Of a DNA stretch of 64,000 nucleotides, positions 9,925-21,500 are shown piece by piece (within the stretch, counting starts at the first letter, position 1; the number at the start of each line of letters is the position of its first letter). A program made the position numbers and the translations under genes. Origin of the DNA: Taudactylus pleione. Lineage: Eukaryota > Chordata > Amphibia > Anura > Myobatrachidae. The notes beneath the pieces were generated by a model. That model was not told where the DNA came from, did no database searches, and saw nothing but the letters and a program-made list of their open reading frames with translations. The stretch spans positions 440,001-504,000 of the forward strand of contig JAUIMM010000204.1 in assembly GCA_031769625.1 (NCBI GenBank), in the 5' to 3' direction.

Positions 9925-11684
9925 GGTTCATCTGCCAGAAGGAATAATAGATCGGAGTACCAAACCCGACGAGGCCAATCCAGAGCCACTAGGATGACGG
10001 TGGACGACTCTCGTTTGATCCGCTTGAGAATCCGAGGGAGAAGCGGAAACGGTGGGAACAGGTACACAAGGCTGTACGGCCAAGGGATCAGTAAAGCATC
10101 TGCTCCCACCGCTGCCGGATCCATGGTCCTGGAGCAGTAAAGGGGTAGTTGATGATTTATCCGTGATGCCATCAGGTCTATCTGTGGTTTCCCCCATCTG
10201 CAAACCAGTTGATGAAAGACCTCGGGATGAAGGGACCACTCCCCGGGATGAAGATCCTGACGACTGAGGTAGTCCGCTTCTCAGTTGTCGACTCCCGGAA
10301 TAAACACTGCGGAAATTACCTCTACGTGTCTTTCTGCCCACAGAAGGATGCGACTGGCTTCTCTCATTGCCAGACGACTGCGGGTTCCTCCTTGGCGATG
10401 TATGCCACTGCCGTGGCGTTGTCGGATTGTAACCGAACCGGAAGTCCTCGTAACAGAGGAGCAGCCTGTATCAAAGCTCTGTAGACTGCCCTCAGTTCGA
10501 GTACATTGATTGGTAATAGGGATTCTTGCTGCGACCAAAGCCCCTGGAAGTGATTGCCCAGAACCACCGCTCCCCATCCGCGGAGGCTGGCGTCCGTGGT
10601 GACCAAGGTCCAATTCCAAATTCCGAAGCGTCGACCCGCTAACAGATGCTCCGTTCGAAGCCACCAGAGCAAGGATATGCGGGTCCGGGGAGACAGACGC
10701 ACCAGCCGATGCATCTGTAGGTGGGACCCGGACCATTGAGACAGAAGATCCAGTTGAAAAATTCTGGAGTGAAATCTGCCGAATTGAATGGCCTCGAAAG
10801 AAGCCACCATTTTCCCCAGGAGATGGATGCAAAGATGCACAGACACTTTCCTGGGTCTGAGCACCAGACGAACCAGCTCCTGTATGGCTATGGCCTTGTC
10901 CCTTGGCAAGAATATACGAAGCAGAACAGTGTCTAGAATCATTCCTAGGAACTGAAGTCTCTGGGACGGCATCAACTGAGACTTCTGGAAGTTCACAATC
11001 CATCCGTGTTGAATGAGAATCTGATGTGTAAGGGACACTTTGTGTAAAAGGACTTCTGCCGTCGGAGCCTTGATGAGTAAATCGTCTAGGTACGGAACTA
11101 TCGTCACCCGCCGAGAGCACAAGTGAGACACCATGACGGCCAACACTTTGGTGAATACCCTGGGAGCTGACGAGAGACCGAATGGCAGGGCCTGAAACTG
11201 GTAATGAGCTTCCCTGATGGCAAATCTGAGGAAGGCCTGGTGAGGAACCCAAATTGGGACATGCAGATAGGCGTCCTTGATATCCATCGACACCAGAAAC
11301 TCTCCTGCCTCCAGTCCCGCAATGACAGAATGGAGAGACTCCATCTTGAACCTGTGAAATGAAAGATACTGGTTCAAGGATTTCAGATTCAGAATGGGTC
11401 TGACTGACCCATCCAGTTTTGGAACCACAAAAAGGTTTGAGTAAAACCCTTGTTGTCTTTGTGCATTGGGAACCGCCACAAGAACCTCGGCCAGCAAAAG
11501 TCTCTCGATCGCTTGACATAAAATTAGTTGCTTCAAGGGATCGACGGGCAAACCAGGATCTTGTATCCTTGAGATACCAGATTCCGAACCCAAGTGTCTG
11601 GAGAAGTCCGTCTCCAAACCTCCGAGAAACGCTGGAGACGAGCCCCCACCTTCGGATTTCCGAGATGGGATGGGAGCCTGTCAT
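9825..11684 (-). pseudogene. DIRS reverse transcriptase-RNase H pseudogene
   Basis: The longest frame (11617-10364) contains in order FVVPKLDGSVRPILNLKSLN, SMDIKDAYLHVPI, LPFGLSSAPRVF and the catalytic box VPYLDDLLI, which is intact YLDD. RNase H follows with TTDASLRGWGAV, NVLELRAVYRAL and LQSDNATAVAYI. Near 10400 the frame shifts, and HVEVISAVFIPGVDN continues in another frame. The downstream part (about 10172-9819: DALLIPWPYSLVYLFPP) matches the region after RNase H that is common in DIRS pol and is called the methyltransferase-like domain in full elements. Domains and order are diagnostic for DIRS rather than LTR or LINE elements. Frameshifts make it a pseudogene despite the intact polymerase site. 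Confidence 0.88.
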
Positions 11685-13118
11685 GCCACAGGCTTGTCTG
11701 CTGGCTTGGGATCAGGACGGCGGGCATTATTCGCTTGACATCCTCTAGCACGGCCTCCTCGCCCCGCTGAAGACGAACCTCGCGATCGTCCCTGAAATCT
11801 TGCAGATGCTCGAAAGGAACGAAAGGAAGGTCCCCTAAACGAGCGACGCGGAGGAGGTGCTGATGAAGGTAGAAAAGTACTCTTAACCTCCAGTGGCCAG
11901 CAAGATCCACTTGTCCAGCTCTGGACCAAATAAAATATCGCCTGTGAAAGGAAGAGCTTCCACTGCTCTTTTTGACTCAGCATCCGCTTGCCAGGCACGA
12001 AGCCAAAGTGCCCGGCGAGCCGAGACCGCCGAAGCATAAATCCTAGCGCCTACCTGGCCGATATCTCTGGAAGCGTCTCCTAAGTATACTGCAGATTCCT
12101 GAATATGTTCTGCAAAGGTAATCAGATCTGCCCGCGGAGTGTTGGATTTAAGACCCTCAGTCAATTGTTCCGCCCATTTTTCCACAGCCTTGTTGACCCA
12201 AGATCCTAGCAAGGCCGGCCGGAGAAGTGCACCTGCGGCTGTATAAATGGATTTCAAAGTGGTTTCTAATCTCCGCTCTGAGGTTTCCTTCAATGTAGTA
12301 GCTCCTGGAACAGGTAACGTGGTCTTCTTTGACAACCGAGAAACCGAAGAATCCACAGGCGGCGGGGTCTCCCACCTCTTCCTATTTTCCGCAGGAAATG
12401 GGTAGAGAGAGAAAAAACGCTTAGGAATTTGGAATTTACGGTCCGGATTCTGCCAGGCTGCCGTCATCTGTTCGTCCAACTGGAGAGAAACAGGGAATGT
12501 GACAGCAATCTTCTGTGACCTAGCAAATAAGGAGTCTTCTAACGATTCTGGAGCTTCCTGGCCAGAAATCTTAAGAACTTCCCTTACCGCTAGGATGAGT
12601 GCATCAATACCTTGCATTGCCTCAGGTTCTTGTGAGTAAGTCTCTACGTCTGCTTCGTCCAGCATCTCCACTTCCTCCTGAGACGAGTGATCCGCTGCCG
12701 AATCCTCATCCGACTGGAGAACCGCTGGAAGAGCCCTCTTCTTAGATGAGCGACTTACCGTAGCTTCAGGAGCTTTAGACACAGAACCCATCACCGGGGC
12801 AAGGCTATTCACCGGGCGGACTAAATTCTGAGCCCACGCTGGTTCTGTTGCTAGAAAAGAAGGGTAAGATGTGCTAGGTAGATCTCTGGCGGCCTCCCGT
12901 TCACTATGGGAAGCGGCTAATTCAGAAGAAAGATCCGCCATGACCCCTGCCAAACTATTTATGAAGGAGGAAGTGACAGACTGCGTGTTAGCACTCTCTG
13001 CTTCACACGTCTCGCCCAAGGAAGACCCTTCTGAGCGAGCATGGGTACATTTTTTCCTGCACTTAGTGCAGGCAAACAGCTTTTGTGAAGCAGCTTTTTC
13101 TGTCCTGGATGTCATCAT
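11681..13118 (-). pseudogene. DIRS gag-like pseudogene
   Basis: The best start is the first ATG of a tandem pair at 13118-13113 (MMTSRTEKAA). An N-terminal Cys cluster (FACTKCRKKC, then CEAES) is followed by a polar, acidic segment (SQEEVEMLDEADVE). The conserved core includes FPVSLQLDEQMTAAWQNPDR, KSIYTAAGALLRPALLGSWV and the end WILLATGG. A TAA at 11885-11883 terminates the frame. The expected Arg/Ser/Gly-rich tail (RFQGRSRGSSSAGRGGRARG) continues one frame away down to 11681, so a 1-nt shift separates them. Gag coats the element RNA. The sequence resembles DIRS gag of amphibians in layout; this copy is inactive. Confidence 0.8.
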
Positions 13119-14040
13119 GTACTCACAGACAGACACCACATACAACTCAGGAATGCAGAAGGAGTATAGGGAGAAGCAGAATTTCAATAATAATGCTACT
13201 CAAGACTCAGGCAGAGCAATATAGGAGGAGCAGAATTTCAATAATAATGCAGCTCAGTAACAGGGGCAGACAGTGCAATATAAGGGAGGAGCAGAATATT
13301 GTTAATAATGCTACTCAAAGAAACCAGAAGGTAGTTAAAACTACCTTCTGTAATTACAGACCCCCTGTAGAAGCTGTCAGCCTTCTCCCCCTCCGATCAG
13401 TGCCTTCAGGGAGTCTCTAGCTCTGATGAGGCGCCACTCCCTTTCAGAGCGCGCCAAACTTCTACCAGGCAGTGAAGGAGGAAGAGGAGGAGGGACCTAT
13501 ACGCTCCACCTTCCTAATGCCCGCCGCTATGATTTGCGCGCAGCTTACACTAATGTAGTCAGCCCAGCCACGCCTTTTACACAAGCACCGGCACGCACAG
13601 GTAGGACCGCCGCTGCCGAGCGCGCCTACCTAACAGCCAGCGCCGGTGTTCTCTGCAAACACCAGCGTGGCACTGACAGCCGCGCGCTAACAGACCCAGC
13701 ATATTATTTTCACCTCTCCTGCTAGTCAGGAGAGGTGTGCTACTTACCGGGCTGCTGCGGCCAGAGCGCTGGGCAGTGAGGGGAGAGCGGGGACCCAGAC
13801 ACAAGCCAGTGTTAGCTGTGGCGGGCCCCGCTGAGTCTGATGACTCCTTAACTGCCAAAGCAGCCTCCCCTCCATAGGGTGGCCGGACACAGGCTGCAGT
13901 AGCCGTGTGGTCCCCTCTCTGGCGGCTCCCACGATGCAGGCAGACTGTCACAGCCAACAGTCTGCCTGTCCTCTTGCTTGATTCTTTCTTTTACAAATAT
14001 AAAAATTAATTTAAGGGCTGGAGACAGCCCTGTGCACCGG

Positions 14041-14199
14041 CTCTACTCGGGCACATTCTAAAAATTGGGGCTGATGGGGCATAGAGGGGGAGGAGCCAGT
14101 CACACTTGTAGATTTTTAAAGTGCCAGGCTCAACTCAACCCACCGTCTATACCCCACTGTCATGAAGCTCCAGTGTCCCCTAGTGGATGAAGGAGAAAA
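14041..14199 (-). repeat. DIRS terminal repeat (plus-strand right end)
   Basis: Contains ATTGGGGCTGATGGGGCATA, a CCCACCGTCTATACCCCACT block and the end TGTCCCCTAGTGGATGAAGG. It is the inverse of 8568-8690. The junction with the flanking minisatellite lies at 14198-14200. Confidence 0.85.
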
Positions 14200-14385
14200 G
14201 GGGTACTACTGGGGTTAAGGTGCATATGTTCAGCGTGAAAATAAAGGGGTGTGTCATGTTGATACGCCCCATTTTTAAGTGACCACGCCCATTTTTTGCC
14301 ACGCGTGTACATCGGGGAGGGGGGGGGGGGGCTGGCTCCCTTTTCAAATTTGCCCTGGGCTCCAAATACCCTAGTTACGCCACTG

Positions 14386-14758
14386 TAGAGGGGGGTTGTA
14401 GAACAGCCCCTGAAGTTTTTTTGAAAAGGCAGCTTTGCTGCGCTGCTATAAGTGGATAGCAGGGACAAGCTAATTAGAGGTCTCTGCTGCCGCTCCGTCA
14501 CCCCGCCGGGCCAGGACGCCGGTCCAGGGGTCTCAGCTAGCGGGGACTCCGGTATATCCAGACTGTGGCCGGATTCAAGGGGACTCAGGTAAGAGGCGGG
14601 CACCCGCGGTGGGTACCCGCCGATTGACAGTCTTATTTGTCCCTAGGCAGGGGGCTACCTAGGGGCAGGCTGCGCGTGGAGCCAGGCATTGATACTGTTC
14701 ATACACTAGACCACCAGGGACAGTGGGCTGCAGCGGTTAGGATACGCTCCAGCACCCC
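14386..14758. other. unique spacer between internal hAT end and second module
   Basis: This segment begins directly after an internal hAT right end (ACGCCACTG, ending 14385) and stops where the duplicated module restarts at about 14759. It has no counterpart in the first module. It includes a 17-nt match to the 5' end of tRNA-Glu at 14704-14720 on the minus strand. No gene is seen. Confidence 0.5.
14704..14720 (-). other. 17-nt tRNA-Glu 5' end fragment
   Basis: The minus strand reads TCCCTGGTGGTCTAGTG, the acceptor 5' strand and box A start of vertebrate tRNA-Glu. The following bases do not continue as a tRNA. It is too exact for chance, but it is only a fragment. Confidence 0.5.
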
Positions 14759-15007
14759 AGGTGTTAAACAGCAGCCAATGAGAGTCAGATAGCCTCTCAT
14801 TTACTGCTGCAGCACCCACTGCAAGAGCCGGGCTTCCGTCCGGCTCCTGCAGTGGGTAATGGGAAATGTCATCATGACGTCTCTCCCATAATACTGAGCG
14901 CGCCAGCCCGGGAGGACTGGCGGGCGGCGGGAGCGGTGTCGCGGTCCGGAGCAGCAGCATGGATTCAGGTAAGTATATTTTTATATATATTTTTTTTCAA
15001 CCTGTCT

Positions 15008-15610
15008 GCACTACTGGGGGCACAACGGGGGAGGGGTGTGGCTACTACTGTGGGTACCATTATTGGGAGGACCTCTACTGGGGGGGGCTACTACTGGGGG
15101 CACTTAATTGGGAGGGGAAGCCTCTACTGGGGACTACTACTTGGGGGGGGGGGGGGGGCACTACCACTGGGGGCATTATAAAAGGGGCCTACTACTAGAG
15201 GCACTGCACTGGGGGTACCACTACTGGGGGCAATAATAGGAAGGGCCACTACAGGGGGCACTGGATAGGGGGGGATCACTACTGGGTGCTTGCATAAGGG
15301 GGACCACTACTGGGAAAACTGCATGGGGGTTACTACTGCTGGGGGCACTATATAAAGGGCACTGCATAGTGGGGGGGAGGGGGGGGAGGACTACTACTGG
15401 GGGCACTGTATAAAGGGCACTGCATAAGGGGATACCTCTACTGGGCGCACTGCATTGTGGGGGCTGCTACTGGGGGCACTGCATAAGGGGGAACACTACA
15501 TGGGGCACTGTATTTGGGGAGGGCCACTACTGGGGGTACTGTATAAGGTGCCTCCATAAGAGGGACCACAACTGCATACTGAGGGTACTGTATAAGGGGT
15601 ACTACTGGGG
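15008..15610. repeat. minisatellite B inside the hAT
   Basis: Parallel copy of minisatellite A with the same order of variant units (for example GGGGGCACTATATAAAGGGC and CTGCATTGTGGGGGCTGCTA). It preserves the uninterrupted sequence that fixes the DIRS insertion point. Confidence 0.85.
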
Positions 15611-15785
15611 TTAAGGTGCATATGGATAGGAATGTTCAGCGTGAAAATAAGGTTGTGTGTCACGTTGACACGCCCCATTTTTAAGTGACCACGACCTTTT
15701 TTTGGCACGCGCGCACATCGGGTAGTGCTCCCTTTTCAAATTTGCCCTGGGCTCCAAATACCCTAGTTACGCCACTGGCCATAAC

Positions 15786-16430
15786 GTACTCGCAGTAAGA
15801 GCTGGTTAGCTCAATGGGGGAAGCAAGTACTTCTAAATCCTTATTGAGCACCGGAAATCCTGAGACAGAGCAATAGGGACATCACCGATTACATCCTTAG
15901 GCAGGGAGAGGACTGGGGCTGTAATAAGTGCGCATCCGTTTCTCTGCATGCCGGCCAGAGCGCTGGAAGGCTTAGCTGCTCAACAAGGCTTTTGGGCCGT
16001 AACGTCCCATAAGACCTTCTGGCATTTTCCAGTCTGGCCCTGTCCTTATAGTTAGGATAGCCAACATTGCTGCAAGTGCAATTTGTCTCAGACCTACTGA
16101 CTGTCAGCACTGATAGGTTTATTGTGTCCTATTGGACCTTACATCCACCCCTCCCATCACAATTCCCTTCAATAAAAAGGTAACAAGTGGACTAGGACAG
16201 GCTGGAAGAGAACCTGAATACGCAAACATGCAAACATCCCTCCACCACTTCAGAGCACCCCCAATACATAACACCACCTGCTTGAGAGCCTGGGCATTCC
16301 ATATAATTACAAAGTGCCCCAAATTTAATACCCCTGGCCATGAAGGAGTTAAACACAAACAATTAATTAAGTATCCTCAACACACGCTGAAAGGTTATGA
16401 AATGATTTACACAGTCTCCATAAGCTTATA
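15786..16430. other. intergenic sequence, nothing recognised
   Basis: Unique-looking, moderately AT-rich sequence between the hAT target duplication and the probable ppm1f 3'UTR end. A few short frames have no domain. Confidence 0.4.
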
Positions 16431-18214
16431 GATATACAAACATTTATTTGTACAATACTCATGGGTACATGGAAGGTATAAAAGTCTGCATTCTTTTAGG
16501 CGGATTACAATACTGAACAGTTTATGTAGCTTTATCAGTAACAATTGTGTATGTCTGGAATTCATATCCCACCAACTCACAGACAACTAGCGAGTCCTGA
16601 GACAGGCAAATGTCAATGCAGAGGTTCTGTCGAGAACTGAAAGTACAAAATAAAATTATAGCTTTACCGGTATAAAACATTAACACTGTCAATTCTAAAA
16701 CATGTTTAAATAGGTACAACAGACAAGTAGCTTCATAACATTAAAACTATTTGTAGAGCGATAGGCACTCAGTTCTTGATGAAAATAACCAGTGGTATGT
16801 TGCATTTAATGGTAAGGGATGAGGTCCACATATAAAAATAAGGTGTGTGTGGGGGTGGGTGGGATAGTAATACTGTAAAGCACCACACCATAAAAGTAAC
16901 CTTTATATAAAAATTGTCATGTTAGCACTGCACTGGCTAATGGTCAGACGCAGGAGCTGCAATTAAATTCTGGATGCGAGGATGAAGCTCTGTAAGGTTT
17001 ATATGCGATTTACAGCAACAGTGTTACCATAATAAGCTTGTAACAGTGTAAGCTTTATAGATGCAGCGCATTCAACCTTACCTTATTCTACATTGGGAAA
17101 AAAAAAAAAGTTAAAAGTGCTAGTTTCTAGTCTAGTTGCTATAAGAACGTTACATGCAAGCAAGATTTCCGGATCAGTATAGCTCTGTTCTGCCCAGTAA
17201 AATGGGTAGTTATTGTACAGATCATTTTCAGCAAAGTACTCAAAGGTACAAAGTTATAGAAGTTCAAATTGGTAATCAATTAGAATAATTTGTATCTGTT
17301 AAAACAAAGATGCTGCCCAACGATTACACAGCAGTCACACCAAACATGAACGATACAGGTAAGCCTTTCATTGTCAATATATACTGGAATCACTAAATGA
17401 CATCATCGCTTCTGTATGGCTGCCAGAGTAGGGTTTGCATCACATGCATCCTAGGGAAATATAGGACTTTGTCCAGAAAATGTGTCAAACTGGCACAGGG
17501 AGATCAACCTCTATTTTAGGTAATTTTTCAGGAGCAAGAAACACGCTCTGTGTTTTGATTTTTTTTTTTTTTTTTAGATACAATGTAAAAAACAAAATAT
17601 GATTTTCACATTGTATCTATTAAGCGCTCTTAAAAAGCAACTGAATCCTTTTCAGAACTTGTCCTAATCTTTAAGTACTATTGGCAATGCTGGTACATTT
17701 ATTTTAAGGATGCAGCCCTAAAATATAGTCAACATACCCTAAAATGAGAGTAGCCTTTAGACAATGATACTATAAATCGCGACCCGACTATAACTGTAGA
17801 GCATCAATGTGCAGTACAAGAACTTCATACAGTAAACAGTGTCTTCAGCATTACAATATAATACTGTAAACAGAGGCATCAGAACAGAGGATTTCACAAA
17901 GTCATAGAGACTAACTAGTAGACAAGAATTTTCTCACGATTAACAATACACTGTTTTCTTTTTCTAAAAATTGTAGTGTAGCATTTGTCCTAAATTGTAG
18001 TCCCTTTAAACTCCTTGAGTATAACAGGGATACATTCCTTTGATTGTTTTAACATAGAAAAGTTGGTAAAGAACAATTCTTGGCTGAGGATTTAGAATGC
18101 CCTAGATTCAACTGTTGACTCATGGCCCCTATGTGAGGGGCTGGGGTGGTCAAGCAATCTACCACTTTCCCTTACAAAACATCCTGAGATTGTCACATCA
18201 GTCAAAAGGATTCA
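16431..18214 (-). other. ppm1f: probable ppm1f 3'UTR
   Basis: Repeat-poor, AT-rich sequence directly follows the stop codon. Minus-strand AATAAA signals lie at 17698-17703 and 16443-16448. Using the distal one would put cleavage near 16.42-16.43 kb and give a UTR of about 1.8 kb. Absence of transposon sequence here, in contrast to both flanks, fits a constrained transcript end. The boundary is inference. Confidence 0.45.
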
Positions 18215-18582
18215 TCAACCAGCATGGTCTGACACAACCTCCACTCCCCCACCTCCAAAATCAAACAATGGTTCAGCCTCCCCACTACCATGTGCCAAAA
18301 TATCCTCCAGGATTTTTGCAGGTTCCTGCAGGAAAACCACCAGCACAGTGATATTGTCACTAGAACCACGCTCTTTAGCAGCAGTAACAAGCCTCTGCGC
18401 AACGTGTTGCCCATCTCCACCATTTTCTTGAAGGTAGTCTAGAACAAGGCCAGGTACCTCCGATGGCGATACAACATCATAAAAACCATCACAAGCCAAG
18501 ACCAAAAAGTCCTCTAAACCGCTGAGATGGTGGGAAGTCACATCGCCTTCTCCAGACACATATGGCTTTTGGTCAATGTCAC
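18215..18582 (-). CDS. ppm1f: ppm1f coding exon 7 (terminal)
   Basis: 368 nt including TGA at 18217-18215. Acceptor CCTATTTTCAG precedes GTGACATT. It encodes [27 protein letters not shown] and [16 protein letters not shown], which hold the last two metal-binding Asp residues, then a short tail [16 protein letters not shown]. The tail is shorter and unlike the mammalian one. Confidence 0.95.
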
Positions 18583-21500
18583 CTGAAAATAGGACAATAT
18601 GATTATTACATTATTGGGTTACTGAGGAAAAAAAATAAAAAATTCTTCCAAGATGCAGATTTCTTCACCCGATTGAAGGGAGATACTGTGCTCCCTCTAT
18701 CCCCCCCAGCCAAATATAAACCCAATCTTAACCAATGTAGTTGCTTTCCTTACAGAAGAATATACAATTGTATTAGTTTCAGTATGTGTCCCCTTTCCTT
18801 GATGATGATTAGGAAAGAGGATACATAGTATGTGTTACCATTTTACTGACATGATAAAGGCCCATTTAGGTCAGTCGTACAAGGGCATTTTATAAGACCG
18901 CAGTCTCTTAGCCCCAGAAAAATGTGATCATAGTTGGGGCATTTAATGAGATTACTTATGAAAATATGCCTTTTCAATAATGATGCTAAATAGGAGCACC
19001 AAATCTACAACACGCAGAACAAAAAGGGGGAAGAACTTAGCAGGCAATCCAAACAAAAGCGTGTGCTGGGCTGCTGTGATGTAAAAGGGGGGGGGGGATG
19101 GTGGTGGACCCAGGCCCCTCCTGCAAGCCCGGGCCCACAAATGAGAACCTGTGTCCGTCCCCCCCCCCCCCCAATGTAATCGGTTTTACATTGGTATGGC
19201 ATTACTACACGTAAAGAATTAAAAGTAGGCAAGCCTAAGTAATTTACTCACCGATAGCTCTGGATACAGCAAGGGTCCCGTTGACTCGCCAGCACCCCAT
19301 AAAAGTAACGCAGCCTCCCAGAGACTCTATTCTTTCACGTTCATCCTGTGAATGAGTTGTATAAAAAGCAAATGGTCAAAATGCACCATGTAATAGACAC
19401 TAGAAAAATAAAAAGGCACCATTATTCTGAACAGTTTAGAGTATAAAATAACTAAAGCTCTGGCTTCCCTACCAGCTAAGAATATCACAAAATGACACTG
19501 GATCCCAAACTAGTGACTCCTGACAGTAAAACAGTGGTTACCAAATAAAAAAAAAAAAGAATTGACAACAAGCAATATAATTGTAGCATATTATAACTAA
19601 TAGACTTCTGTTGTAACCTAACTCATTGAGACAGCCCACAGTGCACCGACTCTCGGGCACAATTTCTAAACTGGGGCTGATGGAGCATTGAGGGGGAGGA
19701 GCCAGTCACACTTCTAAATTAGTTAAAGTGTCAGGCTCTACTCTACCACCGTCTATACCCCCGTGTCTTTAGCTCCAGTGTCCCCTAGTGGATGAAGGAG
19801 AAATATAATTTCTGCGGTTCCACTAACTGGCACGCTCTTTCCTTGATCTGTAAGTGATTTTACACAGCTGGAAGTTAAACGTGTGCCTTCCCCCATTTCA
19901 AACAATGTAGAATTTCATATTCATTATAGGTACATTACCCATGTGGATAATTCTTTTTATAATTGAGAAATGAATATAAAACTTCAGATCTTTTACAATC
20001 TATTTGCTATTTTAACACTAGATCCAATTATTAACATGCTATATACATATTGTTCCTAAAATAAAAACATAACTATTATAATATCCGCCTCCACTGATGG
20101 TTTAAACAGGCAGTTCTCAAAACCACAGTATGTGTTTTTCCGTATGCCGGGATGCTGATTACATCCAGTTTGTAGTATCGGATATACAGACAATAAAGCC
20201 TAGGATAAGTTTACACTCCCACTCACCTCTCTCTCTGGCTTGTGGGGCTCCATGAGTGTCACTGGGTTCCCTTGTTGTACAAGAAAAGCTTGGGAGTCTC
20301 CTAACCAAGCCACATGCAGCCGATCACCCTCTAGTAGGGCACACACCCCAGTGGTACCACTGCGCAGTCTCTGTACAAAGAGGAGGAGATGGTCTGAATT
20401 CAGCATAACAGTAGCAATTTAACTCTACATATGTAACAGCCAAAACAATTATTTTTTTAACACAGAGTGAAAACATAATATCAAATCAATAATAAAAAAA
20501 AATATATATATAAAAAGATCAATATTTGACAAGTGAAAATATAGCACTCTGAATTGCTTATGCCACCAATTTCACTAGAAGTAGTTAAGGGCATCAAGAC
20601 ATTAAAACCGCCTAAAGCCCCTGGCCCTGACAGCCTGTCAAGTAAATTTTATAAGATTCTCTCGGGTAGGATTTGTCCTACCTTAAAGTCAATATTCAAT
20701 ACTATTGTTACCTCCGATTCTATTCCAGCTTATTTTAACTGCACAATTATTAAAATTTTACCAAAACCCGGTGGAGACTAGCGATTTCCTGGTTCCTAAC
20801 GACCGATTTCACTTCTCAGTACGGCTTATAAACTCCTAACTAATATCCTGGCGGAGAGAGTCAAGACCACCCACCCATTATCCACAGTGTCACTCAGGGG
20901 TTAATGCCCGTAAAGTCATCACTATTATCCAGGCACTTAGGATTATATTTACTAAAGTGCGGGTTTTTTAGAAGTGGAGATATTGCCTACAGCAAGCAGG
21001 TTCCAGCTATTATCTTCTACAAGGTGCTAGATAAATGTATTTATTTATTAACAGTTTCTTATATAGCGCAGCATATTCCGTTGCGCTTTACAACTTGAAA
21101 CATTAATAGAACAAGACTGGGTTGTAAAAGAGAGACAAAGGTAAGAGATACATTTTAAGTAGAATCTGATTGGTTGCTATGGTAACATCTCCATTTCTAA
21201 AAACCTGCACTTTCGGAAATATACCCCTTAGTGCCTCCGGGACTTAACGATAACGCTGAGAAACTCCCCATGCTTTACGGGTATCCAAGTCGGGCCCTAT
21301 GAAATCAAAGTCACTGTCTTGCCAACAACATGATTCTGTTTGTCCCTGACTCTGCCTCTTCCATCCCTGACATTGTCCGTATTATTCCTCAATTTGGGTC
21401 ATTCGCAAATCAGGACTCTTACTACAGACTACCTTCCCTTGTGCATCATCAGACCAGCGCATTCTCGCACAGTTTTAACTTGCTATAGCATAAATAAAAT

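Larger units (their letters stand above)
8518..14199 (-). mobile_element. DIRS-type tyrosine-recombinase retroelement
   Basis: On the minus strand the order is gag (13118-11681), reverse transcriptase/RNase H (11684 to about 10300), a conserved downstream region (about 10280-9820) and a tyrosine recombinase fragment (9924 to about 9003). The ends carry inverted repeats (14041-14199 against 8568-8690, inverted). A second inverted pair (8518-8574 with 8889-8943) resembles the internal complementary region of DIRS elements. Boundaries come from the empty site in array B near 15590 (GTACTGTATAAGGGGTACTA), which shows insertion between GTATAA and AGGGGT without a target duplication, as known for DIRS. 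All ORFs are broken. Confidence 0.9.
7273..15777. mobile_element. 8.5-kb composite hAT element with 8-bp target duplication
   Basis: The left end CAGTGGCGTAACTAG and right end CTAGTTACGCCACTG are inverted copies. The octamer GCCATAAC flanks both sides (7265-7272 and 15778-15785), giving a perfect 8-bp duplication diagnostic of hAT insertion. There is no hAT transposase, so it is non-autonomous. The body holds two copies of a module (from about 7565 and about 14759: GTGTTAAACAGCAGCCAATG, a GC-rich segment, then a minisatellite). The first copy was split by a DIRS element. A second, internal right end occurs at 14368-14385. The structure suggests internal duplication of a roughly 2-kb element before the DIRS insertion. 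Confidence 0.85.
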
